From positions 1,673,501 to 1,737,500 of the forward strand of contig CP107216.1 of the NCBI GenBank assembly GCA_025757645.1: 64,000 bases of DNA. The letters are read 5' to 3'. The notes beneath the pieces were generated by a model. That model ran no database searches and had not been told where the DNA came from. It worked only from the letters and a program-made list of their open reading frames with translations. Below are positions 52,138 through 59,119 of this stretch, piece by piece. Positions within the stretch are counted from its first letter, which is position 1; every line of letters starts with the position of its first letter. Both the position numbers and the translations under genes were made by a program. Source of the DNA: Clostridiales bacterium (GTDB lineage Bacteria > Bacillota > Clostridia > Oscillospirales > Oscillospiraceae).

Positions 52138-52164
52138 CGCCTACCTTCTCTATAGGTTAATAGG

Positions 52165-52193
52165 ATTATATCGCGTTTTACCCAGTGTGTCAA
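52165..52193 (-). promoter_or_regulatory. cysK promoter
   Basis: Minus-strand TTGACA (52188-52193) and TATAAT (52165-52170) with a 17-base spacer, a perfect consensus. Just downstream, CCTATTAACCTATAG overlaps the start site and could be an operator half-site pair, but it is imperfect. Confidence 0.88.
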
Positions 52194-52400
52194 TAGAAAA
52201 TTCACTTTTCTTTTCTGGCAGGGAAATTGTTTGCAGACACTCGAGCCGGTAATTGACCATATATGCATTATTCAACGATCGTGCGCGCGATTCGCGGGTT
52301 TGCGGCAGATGGTTGCTGCTGCCGCTGCGAGCAATGGAATGACCGGTCATTTTTTGCAGATCTTTGCGTTTGCGGCGCCTTTGCACAGCGCTTCCATAGC

Positions 52401-52429
52401 TTGACTTTTCAGGGCCGACAGTGTATACT
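52401..52429 (+). promoter_or_regulatory. SLH protein promoter and structured leader
   Basis: TTGACT (52401-52406) and TATACT (52424-52429) with a 17-base spacer. The transcript then starts at the 5' arm of a 9-base inverted repeat, GCATAAGTG (52434-52442) with CACTTATGC (52482-52490), which would place a long-range stem at the mRNA 5' end just before the AAAGGAGTGG ribosome site. Confidence 0.8.
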
Positions 52430-52515
52430 AGTCGCATAAGTGTACGTGGATCGGCTGTGTTACCCGACATCCGGCATAACGGCACTTATGCACATTTATA
52501 AAAGGAGTGGAAACA

Positions 52516-53700
52516 ATGAAAAAGTCCCGCAAACTGCTCTGCGTGCTTCTCGCTCTGGTTATGGTCGTCAGCCTGCTGCCGGTCATGGCTTTTGCAGCCG
52601 ATGAAGACGTCGCAGCCGATGAAGACGTCGCAGCTACGGTCGAGGAGATTTCCCCGGAGACTGAGGGCGTCAAGGATCTGTTCGCCAAACTGCCGAACTA
52701 TCTGGTTGCTGTAAAGACCTCAGACGGTCGCGTCGCTGCCGGCGCTCAGGTCGTGATCTACAACCAGAACAAGGATCAGGTCACCACTGCCGTCGCCAAC
52801 TACGGCGTCGCCATCTTCTCCAAGAAGGATCACCTCAACACTTACTCCGTGTCCGCCACCTGGACCGACCCGAACACCAACATTAAGTATCAGTCCCTCG
52901 TCGGCTTCAACTGGTCCTTCGGCAAGAAGCCCGACATCGACGTCATCACGGTTTACCCGACGATCGACATGATCCTCAACACCACTGACCACAACGCTTA
53001 CATCAAAGGTTATCCGGATGGCACTGTCAGCCCGGACGGACGCATCACCCGTGCCGAAGTCGCCACCATTCTGGATCGTCTGATGAAGGATCAGGTCAAG
53101 GCCAGATTCGACTCCAAGCCCACTGTCAACTTCTCTGATGTCAGCAGCGGCGCCTGGTACTATGACGCTGTGCAGATGTGCGCGAAGGCCGGCATCGTCG
53201 CCGGTTATCCGGGCGGCTCGTTCAAGCCCGACCAGGCGGTCACCCGTGCGGAGTTCTTCAAGATGGTCGCCATGCTCTACAGCGATACGCTCAACACCCC
53301 GATCACTGGCGGTATCTTCAAGGATATCAACGGTCACTGGGCAGAAAAGTACATCAACCTGCTCCAGAAGCTCGGCATTGTCAAGGGCGACAACGGCAGC
53401 GCAAGACCGAACGACAACCTGACGCGCGGCGAAACAGCTGCCGTTATGAACCGCATCCTCGGCCGCGTTGTGAATAATTCCAGCTTCAGCGATGCCAAAG
53501 TTGCTGCGGCTATGAAGACCTGGCCGGACTGCACTTCCTCGCACTGGGCCTATGCCGAGATCCAGGAAGCCACCAACAGCCACGACTACACTTGGGACAT
53601 TAACATTCTCACGTACTCTGACCATAATGGAATCTTCAAGGCTTTCATTGAGAACCTGAAGAACCCGGTCACCGAGCGCTGGACTTACATCAAAAAGTAA
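52516..53700 (+). CDS. Surface protein with three S-layer homology domains
   Basis: A 394-residue exported protein. Signal peptide residues 1-28 (KLLCVLLALVMVVSLLPVMAFAA). A perfect 18-base tandem repeat (52594-52629) duplicates AADEDV right after the cleavage site. Residues 50-150 form a unique beta-rich domain. Three SLH domains follow: YIKGYPDGTVSPDGRITRAE, AGIVAGYPGGSFKPDQAVTR and LGIVKGDNGSARPNDNLTRG, which bind pyruvylated secondary wall polymer. ATG 52516 follows AAAGGAGTGGAAACA. Likely abundant, given promoter and leader. Confidence 0.92.
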   Translation: MKKSRKLLCVLLALVMVVSLLPVMAFAADEDVAADEDVAATVEEISPETEGVKDLFAKLPNYLVAVKTSDGRVAAGAQVVIYNQNKDQVTTAVANYGVAIFSKKDHLNTYSVSATWTDPNTNIKYQSLVGFNWSFGKKPDIDVITVYPTIDMILNTTDHNAYIKGYPDGTVSPDGRITRAEVATILDRLMKDQVKARFDSKPTVNFSDVSSGAWYYDAVQMCAKAGIVAGYPGGSFKPDQAVTRAEFFKMVAMLYSDTLNTPITGGIFKDINGHWAEKYINLLQKLGIVKGDNGSARPNDNLTRGETAAVMNRILGRVVNNSSFSDAKVAAAMKTWPDCTSSHWAYAEIQEATNSHDYTWDINILTYSDHNGIFKAFIENLKNPVTERWTYIKK

Positions 53701-53719
53701 GCTTTCCCCCAACTACCAC

Positions 53720-53752
53720 AAAGCAGGCACCTTCGGGTGCCTGCTTTTTTGT
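53720..53752 (+). terminator. Terminator of the SLH protein gene
   Basis: AAAGCAGGCACC (53720-53731) and GGTGCCTGCTTT (53736-53747) with a TTCG-type loop and T6 tail. Confidence 0.93.
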
Positions 53753-53773
53753 CCCGCAAATTGCGCCGCTGCA

Positions 53774-53807
53774 GAAAAATCCAGCGCCGGCTGACTGCCG
53801 GCGCTGG
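53774..53807 (-). terminator. Terminator of the cotJ operon
   Basis: CCAGCGCCGGC (53781-53791) and GCCGGCGCTGG (53797-53807) with a minus-strand T5 run. Confidence 0.85.
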
Positions 53808-53814
53808 TTTCGTT

Positions 53815-54414
53815 TCAGGAGCGATCAAATGCCGGATTGGTCATATAGACGTTCTTCTGATCCATCTTTTCCGTCGCCAGACGCAGCGCCTCGCCGAAGC
53901 GCTGGTAGTGCACGACCTCGCGCTCACGCAGAAACCGGATCACATCCGTCACATCCGGGTCGTCGCAAAGCCGCAGAATGTTGTCATAGGTCTTGCGCGC
54001 CTTCTGCTCGGCCGACATATCCTCCGACAGGTCGGCGATCACATCGCCGGTCACGCCGATCGTCGCCGCCGTCCACGGCGTGCCGGATGCAAACTGCGGA
54101 AAGACGCCCGCCGTGTGATCGACGAAGTACGTATCATAGCCGGACTGTTTGATCTGCTCCGGCGTCATGCTGCGCGTGAGCTGGTAGACGATCGTTCCGA
54201 CCATCTCGAGATGACCAAGTTCCTCCGTGCCGATGTCCGTCAGGATCGCCGACAGCTCCGGATACGGCATGGCATAGCGCTGACTGAGATAGCGCAGGGA
54301 CGCGCCGAGCTCGCCGTCCGGTCCGCCGTACTGCGAGCAGATGAACTTCGCCAGCGCGGGGTTGGCGTTGCGGATGCGCACCGGGTATTCGAGTTTCTTT
54401 TCATAGACAAACAT
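53815..54414 (-). CDS. cotJC: Spore coat protein CotJC (manganese-catalase-like)
   Basis: A 199-residue coat protein of the manganese catalase superfamily. MFVYEKKLEYPVRI is the CotJC start; helices carry the di-metal ligand pattern (TDIGTEELGHLEMVG and REREVVHYQRFGEAL). In Bacillus it belongs to the spore coat with CotJA and CotJB and is under mother-cell sigma-E control. GGGGAGGAGAAGTAAGC precedes the ATG, 3 bases after the upstream cotJ gene. Confidence 0.95.
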   Translation of the reverse strand: MFVYEKKLEYPVRIRNANPALAKFICSQYGGPDGELGASLRYLSQRYAMPYPELSAILTDIGTEELGHLEMVGTIVYQLTRSMTPEQIKQSGYDTYFVDHTAGVFPQFASGTPWTAATIGVTGDVIADLSEDMSAEQKARKTYDNILRLCDDPDVTDVIRFLREREVVHYQRFGEALRLATEKMDQKNVYMTNPAFDRS

Positions 54415-54417
54415 CGC

Positions 54418-54849
54418 TTACTTCTCCTCCCCTTCCGGCTGCCACGGCCACGGTGCGTTGAGCCAGTCATAGACGTCTGCGCACGCGAGATCCGACACCG
54501 TGACCGGCCCGCACTGCTCCGTGTAGCGCTTGTGCCCTTCGGCACGCATACGGATGCATTTTTGCAGCGTCTCGAACGCCTCGCGGTCATCCGGATGCGT
54601 GTCGAGGTAGAGATTCAGCTCGCGGATGACGAAGTCCAGCGCCATCAGCTCGCACAGCGGCGTGCTGAGGTCGCCGGGTTTGTTGACCATGTTCATAAAC
54701 GGCAGGTCCAGTCCCGGAAACAGCGTACCGCGCGCCAGTGCCATGCGCCGATCATACGCGGGTTCGCTGGACTGCTGCATGGGCGTCTGCGCCAGCGCCA
54801 GCGGCGCGCATTCCGGCAGCGGGCCCTGCTTGAAATTGCATTTGTCCAC
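54418..54849 (-). CDS. CotJA-CotJB fusion spore coat protein
   Basis: A 143-residue protein combining two coat proteins. Residues 30-52 (YDRRMALARGTLFPGLDLPF) match the CotJA core; residues 63-143 (ELMALDFVIRELNLYLDTHP, YDWLNAPWPWQPEGEEK) match CotJB. In Bacillus these are separate genes of about 80 residues. The start is GTG 54849 after AAAAGGAGGAACGACT. The fused order preserves the cotJA-cotJB-cotJC operon order. Confidence 0.85.
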   Translation of the reverse strand: MDKCNFKQGPLPECAPLALAQTPMQQSSEPAYDRRMALARGTLFPGLDLPFMNMVNKPGDLSTPLCELMALDFVIRELNLYLDTHPDDREAFETLQKCIRMRAEGHKRYTEQCGPVTVSDLACADVYDWLNAPWPWQPEGEEK

Positions 54850-54929
54850 AGTCGTTCCTCCTTTTCAAATCGGGCACTCGGCCCGCATTATCCTATGCAG
54901 GCCCGGTTCGGCCGGTGCGGAACGCGACG

Positions 54930-54961
54930 AAAAAAGGCGGCGCCGTACGGCGCCGCCTTTG
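54930..54961 (-). terminator. Terminator of the MATE gene
   Basis: A 28-base perfect palindrome (54933-54960) with core GGCGCCGTACGGCGCC and a minus-strand T6 run. Confidence 0.9.
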
Positions 54962-54973
54962 CGGAACGGAGCT

Positions 54974-56344
54974 TTATTTCGTTTTTGGCATCGCCATGCC
55001 CGTCTTTTTGAGCGTGGTGCGCAAAAAGAACAGCGAGAGGATCAGCGAGGCGACCTCCGCGATCGGGAATGCGAACCAGACGCTGCGCAGCACGCCGCTC
55101 AGCGACAGCAGATACGCCGCCGGGATGAGCACCACGATCTGACGCGCGATGGAGATGAACATACTGTAGACGCTGTAGCCAAATGCCTGGCACGAGGAAC
55201 CGGCCACGATGCTGATACCGGCAAATATGAACGCCAGACTCATGATGCGCAGCGCGGGCGCGCCGATCTCCAGCATGGCGTCCGAGGCGTCAAACATCAG
55301 CAGCAGCTCTTTCGGAATGAGCTGGAATACGAGCAGACCGATCACCATGATCGCGACGGCGTAGACCATGCCGAGGCGGATCGTCTTATGGATACGCTCC
55401 GGCTTCTGCGCGCCATAGTTATAGGCAATGATCGGCACCATGCCGTTATTCAAACCGAACACCGGCATGAACACAAAGCTCTGGAGCTTGAAATAGACGC
55501 CGAACACCGCGACTGCCGTGGACGAAAACGTGATGAGGATCAGGTTCATGACGAAGCACGTCAGCGATGAGATGCAGCTCATGATGATCGACGGGATGCT
55601 GATGGCCGTGATCTCGCCCATGAGCTTGCCGCTCGGGCGGATGTGCCGCAGGCGCAGGTGGATCTCCGGATTCTTGCAATGATTGAGGATGACCGCCACG
55701 ACCGCGCCCAGGCACTGGCCGATCACCGTCGCCCAGGCCGCGCCGGCAATGCCCATCTTCGGGAAACCGAGCAGGCCGAAGATGAGGATCGGGTCGAGGA
55801 TGATATTCGTGATCGCACCGACCAGCTGCGTGATCATGGAATAGATCGTGCGGCCGGTCGCCTGCAGAAAGCGCTCGAAGGTGATCTCGATGAAAACGCC
55901 GAACGAGCACAGCACGCAGATATTGAGATATGTGATGCCGTACTCGACAATGGACTCAATGTCCGTCTGTGCGCGCATATAGGCACGAATGCCGACCAGG
56001 CCGGCGACGAGCACGAGCAAATAGCTCAGCAGCGCCAGCAGCAGGCCGTTGACCGCGACCTGATTGACGCGCTCGGCGTTTTTCTGCCCCAGCGCGCGCG
56101 ACAGCAGCGCGTTGATGCCGACACCGAAGCCGACAGCGATGGAAATGATGATGTTCTGCAGCGGGAACGCCATGGACACCGCCGTGAGCGCATCCTCGCA
56201 GATGCGCGAGACAAAGATACTGTCCACGATGTTGTACAGCGCCTGCACGAGCATGGAGATCATCATCGGGACTGCCATGGACAGCAGGAGCTTATTTTCG
56301 GGCATTGTGCCCATTTTGTTTTCACGAAGGGTTTCTTCCGGCAT
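54974..56344 (-). CDS. MATE-family efflux transporter
   Basis: A 456-residue, 12-helix MATE antiporter that exports drugs or metabolites using a Na+ or H+ gradient. Visible are LLLSMAVPMMISMLVQALYNIVDSIF (in part PMMISMLVQALYNIVDS), VGFGVGINALLSRALG, IMSCISSLTCFVMNLILI and NYGAQKPERIHKTIR, all family blocks. TAGGAGTGACGAT precedes ATG 56344; the frame extends 33 codons upstream without support. Substrate unknown. Confidence 0.94.
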   Translation of the reverse strand: MPEETLRENKMGTMPENKLLLSMAVPMMISMLVQALYNIVDSIFVSRICEDALTAVSMAFPLQNIIISIAVGFGVGINALLSRALGQKNAERVNQVAVNGLLLALLSYLLVLVAGLVGIRAYMRAQTDIESIVEYGITYLNICVLCSFGVFIEITFERFLQATGRTIYSMITQLVGAITNIILDPILIFGLLGFPKMGIAGAAWATVIGQCLGAVVAVILNHCKNPEIHLRLRHIRPSGKLMGEITAISIPSIIMSCISSLTCFVMNLILITFSSTAVAVFGVYFKLQSFVFMPVFGLNNGMVPIIAYNYGAQKPERIHKTIRLGMVYAVAIMVIGLLVFQLIPKELLLMFDASDAMLEIGAPALRIMSLAFIFAGISIVAGSSCQAFGYSVYSMFISIARQIVVLIPAAYLLSLSGVLRSVWFAFPIAEVASLILSLFFLRTTLKKTGMAMPKTK

Positions 56345-56443
56345 ATCGTCACTCCTAAATGTATCAGCAAACAATGTAAAACGCCACGAGTGCCTATTAT
56401 AGGTTGCCCGCAGCAGGATGTCAAGGTATGTTGCATTTTTCAC

Positions 56444-56472
56444 TTGAAAACGACACTTGGCCGTGCTATAAT
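56444..56472 (+). promoter_or_regulatory. tRNA-Gly promoter
   Basis: TTGAAA (56444-56449) and TATAAT (56467-56472) with a 17-base spacer, 10 bases before the mature tRNA. Confidence 0.85.
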
Positions 56473-56482
56473 AATTGCACCT

Positions 56483-56556
56483 GTGGGATTAGTTCATTGG
56501 TAGAACACCTGCTTCCCAAGCAGGATAGGCGGGTTCGATTCCCGTATCCCGCTCCA
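56483..56556 (+). tRNA. tRNA-Gly (anticodon CCC)
   Basis: A 74-base cloverleaf with encoded CCA. The acceptor GTGGGAT pairs with ATCCCGC (one G-T pair), the anticodon loop TTCCCAA is closed by CCTGC/GCAGG, and the T loop is GGTTCGATTCC. The prophage starts directly after it, so its 3' end is the likely attachment core. Confidence 0.96.
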
Positions 56557-56561
56557 AATCA

Positions 56562-56597
56562 GAAAGCCCCGGAATTCCATGAATTCCGGGGCTTTTC
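56562..56597 (+). terminator. tRNA-Gly terminator
   Basis: 16-base stem GAAAGCCCCGGAATTC (56562-56577) with complement (56581-56596), T4 tail. Confidence 0.9.
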
Positions 56598-56670
56598 TTT
56601 GTATATCAATGCTTTGCGGTGCTTTTGCTTCGCTAAATTCTTTAACGCCATGTTGCTATTTCTCGAAGTC

Positions 56671-56713
56671 TGTTAGCACTTTTTCAGCGCAAAATGCTAA
56701 CTAAAATGCTAAC
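56671..56713. repeat. Short repeats near the prophage end (candidate integrase arm sites)
   Basis: Two direct copies of AAAATGCTAAC 12 bases apart (56691-56701 and 56703-56713) and one inverted GTTAGCA (56672-56678). Clustered short repeats just inside a tRNA-integrated phage end are typical arm-type sites. Inference only. Confidence 0.45.
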
Positions 56714-56748
56714 GCGGAAACCTAAAAAACAGCGCATCAAAGCAACAA

Positions 56749-56780
56749 ATCGCCACTGAACGTAATGATCCAGTGGCGAT
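56749..56780 (-). terminator. Hairpin after hicB
   Basis: ATCGCCACTG (56749-56758) and CAGTGGCGAT (56771-56780), 14 bases after the hicB stop; T-run weak. Confidence 0.65.
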
Positions 56781-56793
56781 GCTTCTACACTAT

Positions 56794-57189
56794 TTAAATA
56801 TTCAACTCAGCGCGCAACGCTTTTTGCAGAACCGCAGAGAAGTTGATTTCTTCGCGCTCTGCCATTGTATTCAGCCACGAAGGAATCGTCAGCGTTTTCT
56901 TTACAGCCTTCTTATCATAGAATTTTCGATAATCCATCGTGTCGCAGTCGATCAAGCTGCAGAACTGGTTTTCACCGCACTGCACTGCCGAGATATCCGA
57001 AGCTGCCGGAGTCTGTTCTTTTCGCTCTTCCATATCATAGAGCATCAGGCACAGCGCATCCTGCGCCGCTTCAATAGCCTCTGCCAATGTCGTTCCGGAT
57101 GTAACGCACCCTTCCACGTCTGGGAAATACACACTGTATCCGCAATCTTCTTTTTCAAAGATTGCCGGATAAACATACTTAGTAGTCAT
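56794..57189 (-). CDS. hicB: HicB-family antitoxin
   Basis: A 131-residue antitoxin. The N-terminal partial RNase-H-like HicB domain is clear (YPAIFEKEDCGYSVYFPDVEGCVTSG, in part YFPDVEGCVTSG, then LAEAIEAAQDALCLML). The C-terminal segment KKTLTIPSWLNTMAEREEINFSAVLQKAL (in part TLTIPSWLNTMAE) is a ribbon-helix-helix DNA-binding domain, so it should autorepress. AAAAAGGAGAGACT precedes the ATG. Second gene of the hicAB operon. Confidence 0.95.
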   Translation of the reverse strand: MTTKYVYPAIFEKEDCGYSVYFPDVEGCVTSGTTLAEAIEAAQDALCLMLYDMEERKEQTPAASDISAVQCGENQFCSLIDCDTMDYRKFYDKKAVKKTLTIPSWLNTMAEREEINFSAVLQKALRAELNI

Positions 57190-57248
57190 AGTCTCTCCTT
57201 TTTCATTTACGCTCTTACATTATGTATCTTAGTCGTAGTGCAGGGGCT

Positions 57249-57434
57249 TTATTCAAGCCCCGCACTCTTCAAAATTGATTTCAATGTACCAGTCGGCACA
57301 TCCTCTGTTTTGTGGCGTCCAACTGTGAACCGTTTCCCGGTTGCGGGGTTGCACCACACCGTATGTCCGCGCCCCTCTCTTGCAACAACACACCCGGATT
57401 TTTGCAAGAGCTTTATGAGTTCACTGTACTTCAT
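57249..57434 (-). CDS. hicA: HicA-family mRNA interferase toxin
   Basis: A 61-residue double-stranded-RNA-binding-fold toxin: MKYSELIKLLQKSGC, then REGRGHTVWCNPATGKRFTV with the catalytic histidine, and VPTGTLKSILKSAGL. It cleaves mRNA when HicB is lost. GGAGGGCCTC before ATG 57434 decides the start over a TTG 12 bases earlier. Beside the prophage attachment end it may stabilise the prophage or block other phages. Confidence 0.95.
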   Translation of the reverse strand: MKYSELIKLLQKSGCVVAREGRGHTVWCNPATGKRFTVGRHKTEDVPTGTLKSILKSAGLE

Positions 57435-57463
57435 GAGGCCCTCCAATCGCTTAGGATGGTTAT

Positions 57464-57517
57464 ATTATAGCACGTGTAAACACGTATGTCAACAATATTT
57501 CGCACGTATTTGTACGT
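57464..57517 (-). promoter_or_regulatory. hicAB promoter with two dyad operators
   Basis: Minus-strand TTGACA (57487-57492) and TATAAT (57464-57469) with a 17-base spacer, a perfect consensus. ACGTGTAAACACGT (57472-57485), with 6-base arms, fills the spacer, and ACGTATTTGTACGT (57504-57517) lies upstream of the -35. Both share ACGT arms and are likely HicB ribbon-helix-helix sites. Confidence 0.85.
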
Positions 57518-57526
57518 ATAGCAAAA

Positions 57527-57556
57527 ATTCCCGGAAGGCCGAAGCCCTCCGGGAAT
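57527..57556 (-). terminator. Terminator of the AT-rich cassette
   Basis: ATTCCCGGAAGGC and GCCCTCCGGGAAT arms around a CGAA loop (57527-57556), minus-strand T5. The 24-base core is identical to the terminator at 59073-59096. Confidence 0.85.
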
Positions 57557-57586
57557 GGTTAATTGAATGAATCCATGCATTATAGT

Positions 57587-57970
57587 TTATTTTTTATTGC
57601 TATCATCAGTATTAATCTCATTGTGCTTTTTTTCACCGCACTTGTCTTCAATGAAAAAGAGAAGCATTATGCAAGCAATAGCCATAATTATTGCGATGAT
57701 CAACATACTAAGAACCGACACATCAGTAAAATCATATCCCGCACTATTAGCAAATATCTTCAGAAGCGCCGAAGCTACTATCTCTACCGTCGATCTAATC
57801 ATTGAAAGAACTGTAATTAAGAGCAGCATAACCACTACTAAGGTATTCAGTTTTCCGGCGGACGTCTTAAACTCCAAAAAAAACGCATTACTTAACACAC
57901 TAATCAGGCTAGATAAAACTTCACTGTCCTTGTTTCTCTTTCCGTCCCTATTTTTCTTCTCCTTTTTCAT
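57587..57970 (-). CDS. Hypothetical two-helix membrane protein (cassette gene 3)
   Basis: A 127-residue protein of no recognised family. A basic N-terminus (MKKEKKNRDGKRNKD) is followed by two predicted membrane helices, LNTLVVVMLLLITVLSMI and VLSMLIIAIIMAIACIMLLF, and a charged tail. GGGAGAGAGACTG precedes the ATG. It overlaps the preceding gene by 23 bases, so the three cassette genes are coupled. AT-rich relative to the phage structural genes, pointing to separate origin. Confidence 0.7.
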   Translation of the reverse strand: MKKEKKNRDGKRNKDSEVLSSLISVLSNAFFLEFKTSAGKLNTLVVVMLLLITVLSMIRSTVEIVASALLKIFANSAGYDFTDVSVLSMLIIAIIMAIACIMLLFFIEDKCGEKKHNEINTDDSNKK

Positions 57971-58547
57971 CAGTCTCTCTCCCTCTATCTTTTATCGCCA
58001 CAATTGCGGTAAACAGCAATCCAGTGCTACCTAAAGTTAACGAAATTAAATACCACGGATTTATAATGACCGTCCTAAGGCACACACTTAAGATGAGAGT
58101 AGTGAGAGAAGAAACGGAAAGTATTAACAGAATCAAAATAGTAATGACAATCTCTTTGGGTAACGTAATCAACATTTTATCATCTCGCTTTGCTGCGGAT
58201 TGATTGCTGCCCTCTTTGCTTTCATTATACGGTAAAACACTTGAAATATTTGTCGTTTCTTTCGCTGCACATTTCCACTCTGCGTAGTTTGAATGAGACC
58301 AATCATACTCAATAGCATTTTTAGTTGCTTCAGGATCTCGTGCTCCGCGCACCGCATCTGAATATATGATTCTAAGTAACTGCTTAACCCCGCAGCCATC
58401 GTCTTCCGAAAGCACTTGATCAATCATACTGGATTGCTCATTGAGCCACTTTTTTTCATTAAAATCAGCTACTTGCCCTTGCAAGCGTGTTCTCTGCTCA
58501 TACGCTTTCGACCATACATTAGGTTCGCCGACTTGCGCTCTCATCAT
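57948..58547 (-). CDS. Hypothetical membrane protein with soluble N-terminal domain (cassette gene 2)
   Basis: A 199-residue protein of no recognised family. Residues 1-125 are soluble and charged (WSKAYEQRTRLQGQVADFNE, LLRIIYSDAVRGARDPEATK); residues 130-185 form two membrane helices (IVITILILLILSVSSLTTLI and YLISLTLGSTGLLFTAIVAI). AAGGAGTAG precedes two adjacent ATGs (58547, 58544). It overlaps the first cassette gene by 29 bases. Confidence 0.7.
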   Translation of the reverse strand: MMRAQVGEPNVWSKAYEQRTRLQGQVADFNEKKWLNEQSSMIDQVLSEDDGCGVKQLLRIIYSDAVRGARDPEATKNAIEYDWSHSNYAEWKCAAKETTNISSVLPYNESKEGSNQSAAKRDDKMLITLPKEIVITILILLILSVSSLTTLILSVCLRTVIINPWYLISLTLGSTGLLFTAIVAIKDRGRETDEKGEEK

Positions 58548-58836
58548 CTACTCCTTCATCCGGATTTTCCTCTGCAGCTATTCCATTCCCGTTTTTGTAC
58601 TTTTTTTCGTAATCAATCATCTCTCTCAAAAAGCCTAAAGCAAAGCGCTTCATGCTTTCAGCAGGAATAGATACATTAGAACAAACAACAACTTTATCAG
58701 TATTTTCGGTTTCCTGGATCTTAGCAAATTGAATATTCATTTCTTTTTCTGACGCATTAAACAGGAAGAGCTGACAATCTATTGGGCTTTCCGCTTCAGC
58801 TAAAATTTCAAGTTCAAAATTTTTTCCGGTTTCCAA
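58519..58836 (-). CDS. Hypothetical soluble protein (cassette gene 1)
   Basis: A 105-residue acidic protein starting at TTG 58836, which GAGGAGTGATAACAT supports; no ATG is better placed. The centre NIQFAKIQETENTDKVVVCS followed by MKRFALGFLREMIDYEKKYK vaguely recalls DUF3467-type proteins (strand, strand, then a helix ending YEK), but I would not assign it. First gene of the cassette behind a consensus promoter. Confidence 0.65.
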   Translation of the reverse strand: METGKNFELEILAEAESPIDCQLFLFNASEKEMNIQFAKIQETENTDKVVVCSNVSIPAESMKRFALGFLREMIDYEKKYKNGNGIAAEENPDEGVDDESASRRT

Positions 58837-58946
58837 ATGTTATCACTCCTCGGAAAAACGCAAGGCACACATATTGGCAATTTCATTATTCGTAAAAGCC
58901 GCTAAAATGCGTACATCCCGTTGCAATTCTTATCATTTCTGGCAAT

Positions 58947-58974
58947 ATTTTATCACATTTGATCGGTTTGTCAA
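58947..58974 (-). promoter_or_regulatory. Promoter of the AT-rich cassette
   Basis: Minus-strand TTGACA (58969-58974) and TAAAAT (58947-58952) with a 16-base spacer. The transcript has a leader of about 100 bases; an own promoter and terminator mark the cassette as an independently expressed unit within the prophage. Confidence 0.8.
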
Positions 58975-59065
58975 TCAGGCTCTTTGCCATTTCATTATGT
59001 CATATCCGCAAAAGCCGCCGAAGTTGAATCATCCCGGCAGTCTTGATATACATATTATGTATAAG

Positions 59066-59097
59066 CAAAAAACCCGGAAGGCCGAAGCCCTCCGGGA
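59066..59097 (-). terminator. Terminator of the phage lysis operon
   Basis: CCCGGAAGGC and GCCCTCCGGG arms (59073-59096) with minus-strand T6; core identical to the one at 57527-57556. Confidence 0.88.
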
Positions 59098-59119
59098 ATT
59101 GCTTTGTCTTTATAATTAT

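Larger units (their letters stand above)
52138..52515. other. Divergent regulatory region between cysK and the SLH protein gene
   Basis: Holds the cysK promoter at its left and the SLH gene promoter and structured leader at its right. The part between 52200 and 52395 shows no gene and no clear signal. Confidence 0.7.

Noticed and set aside
52019..52200. T-box riboswitch before cysK
   Set aside because: No T-box consensus bulge or terminator/antiterminator pair with a U-run; the short leader fits a leader peptide better.
57527..57556. CRISPR-like repeat shared with 59073-59096
   Set aside because: Only two copies 1.5 kb apart, both ending in T-runs; they are terminators.
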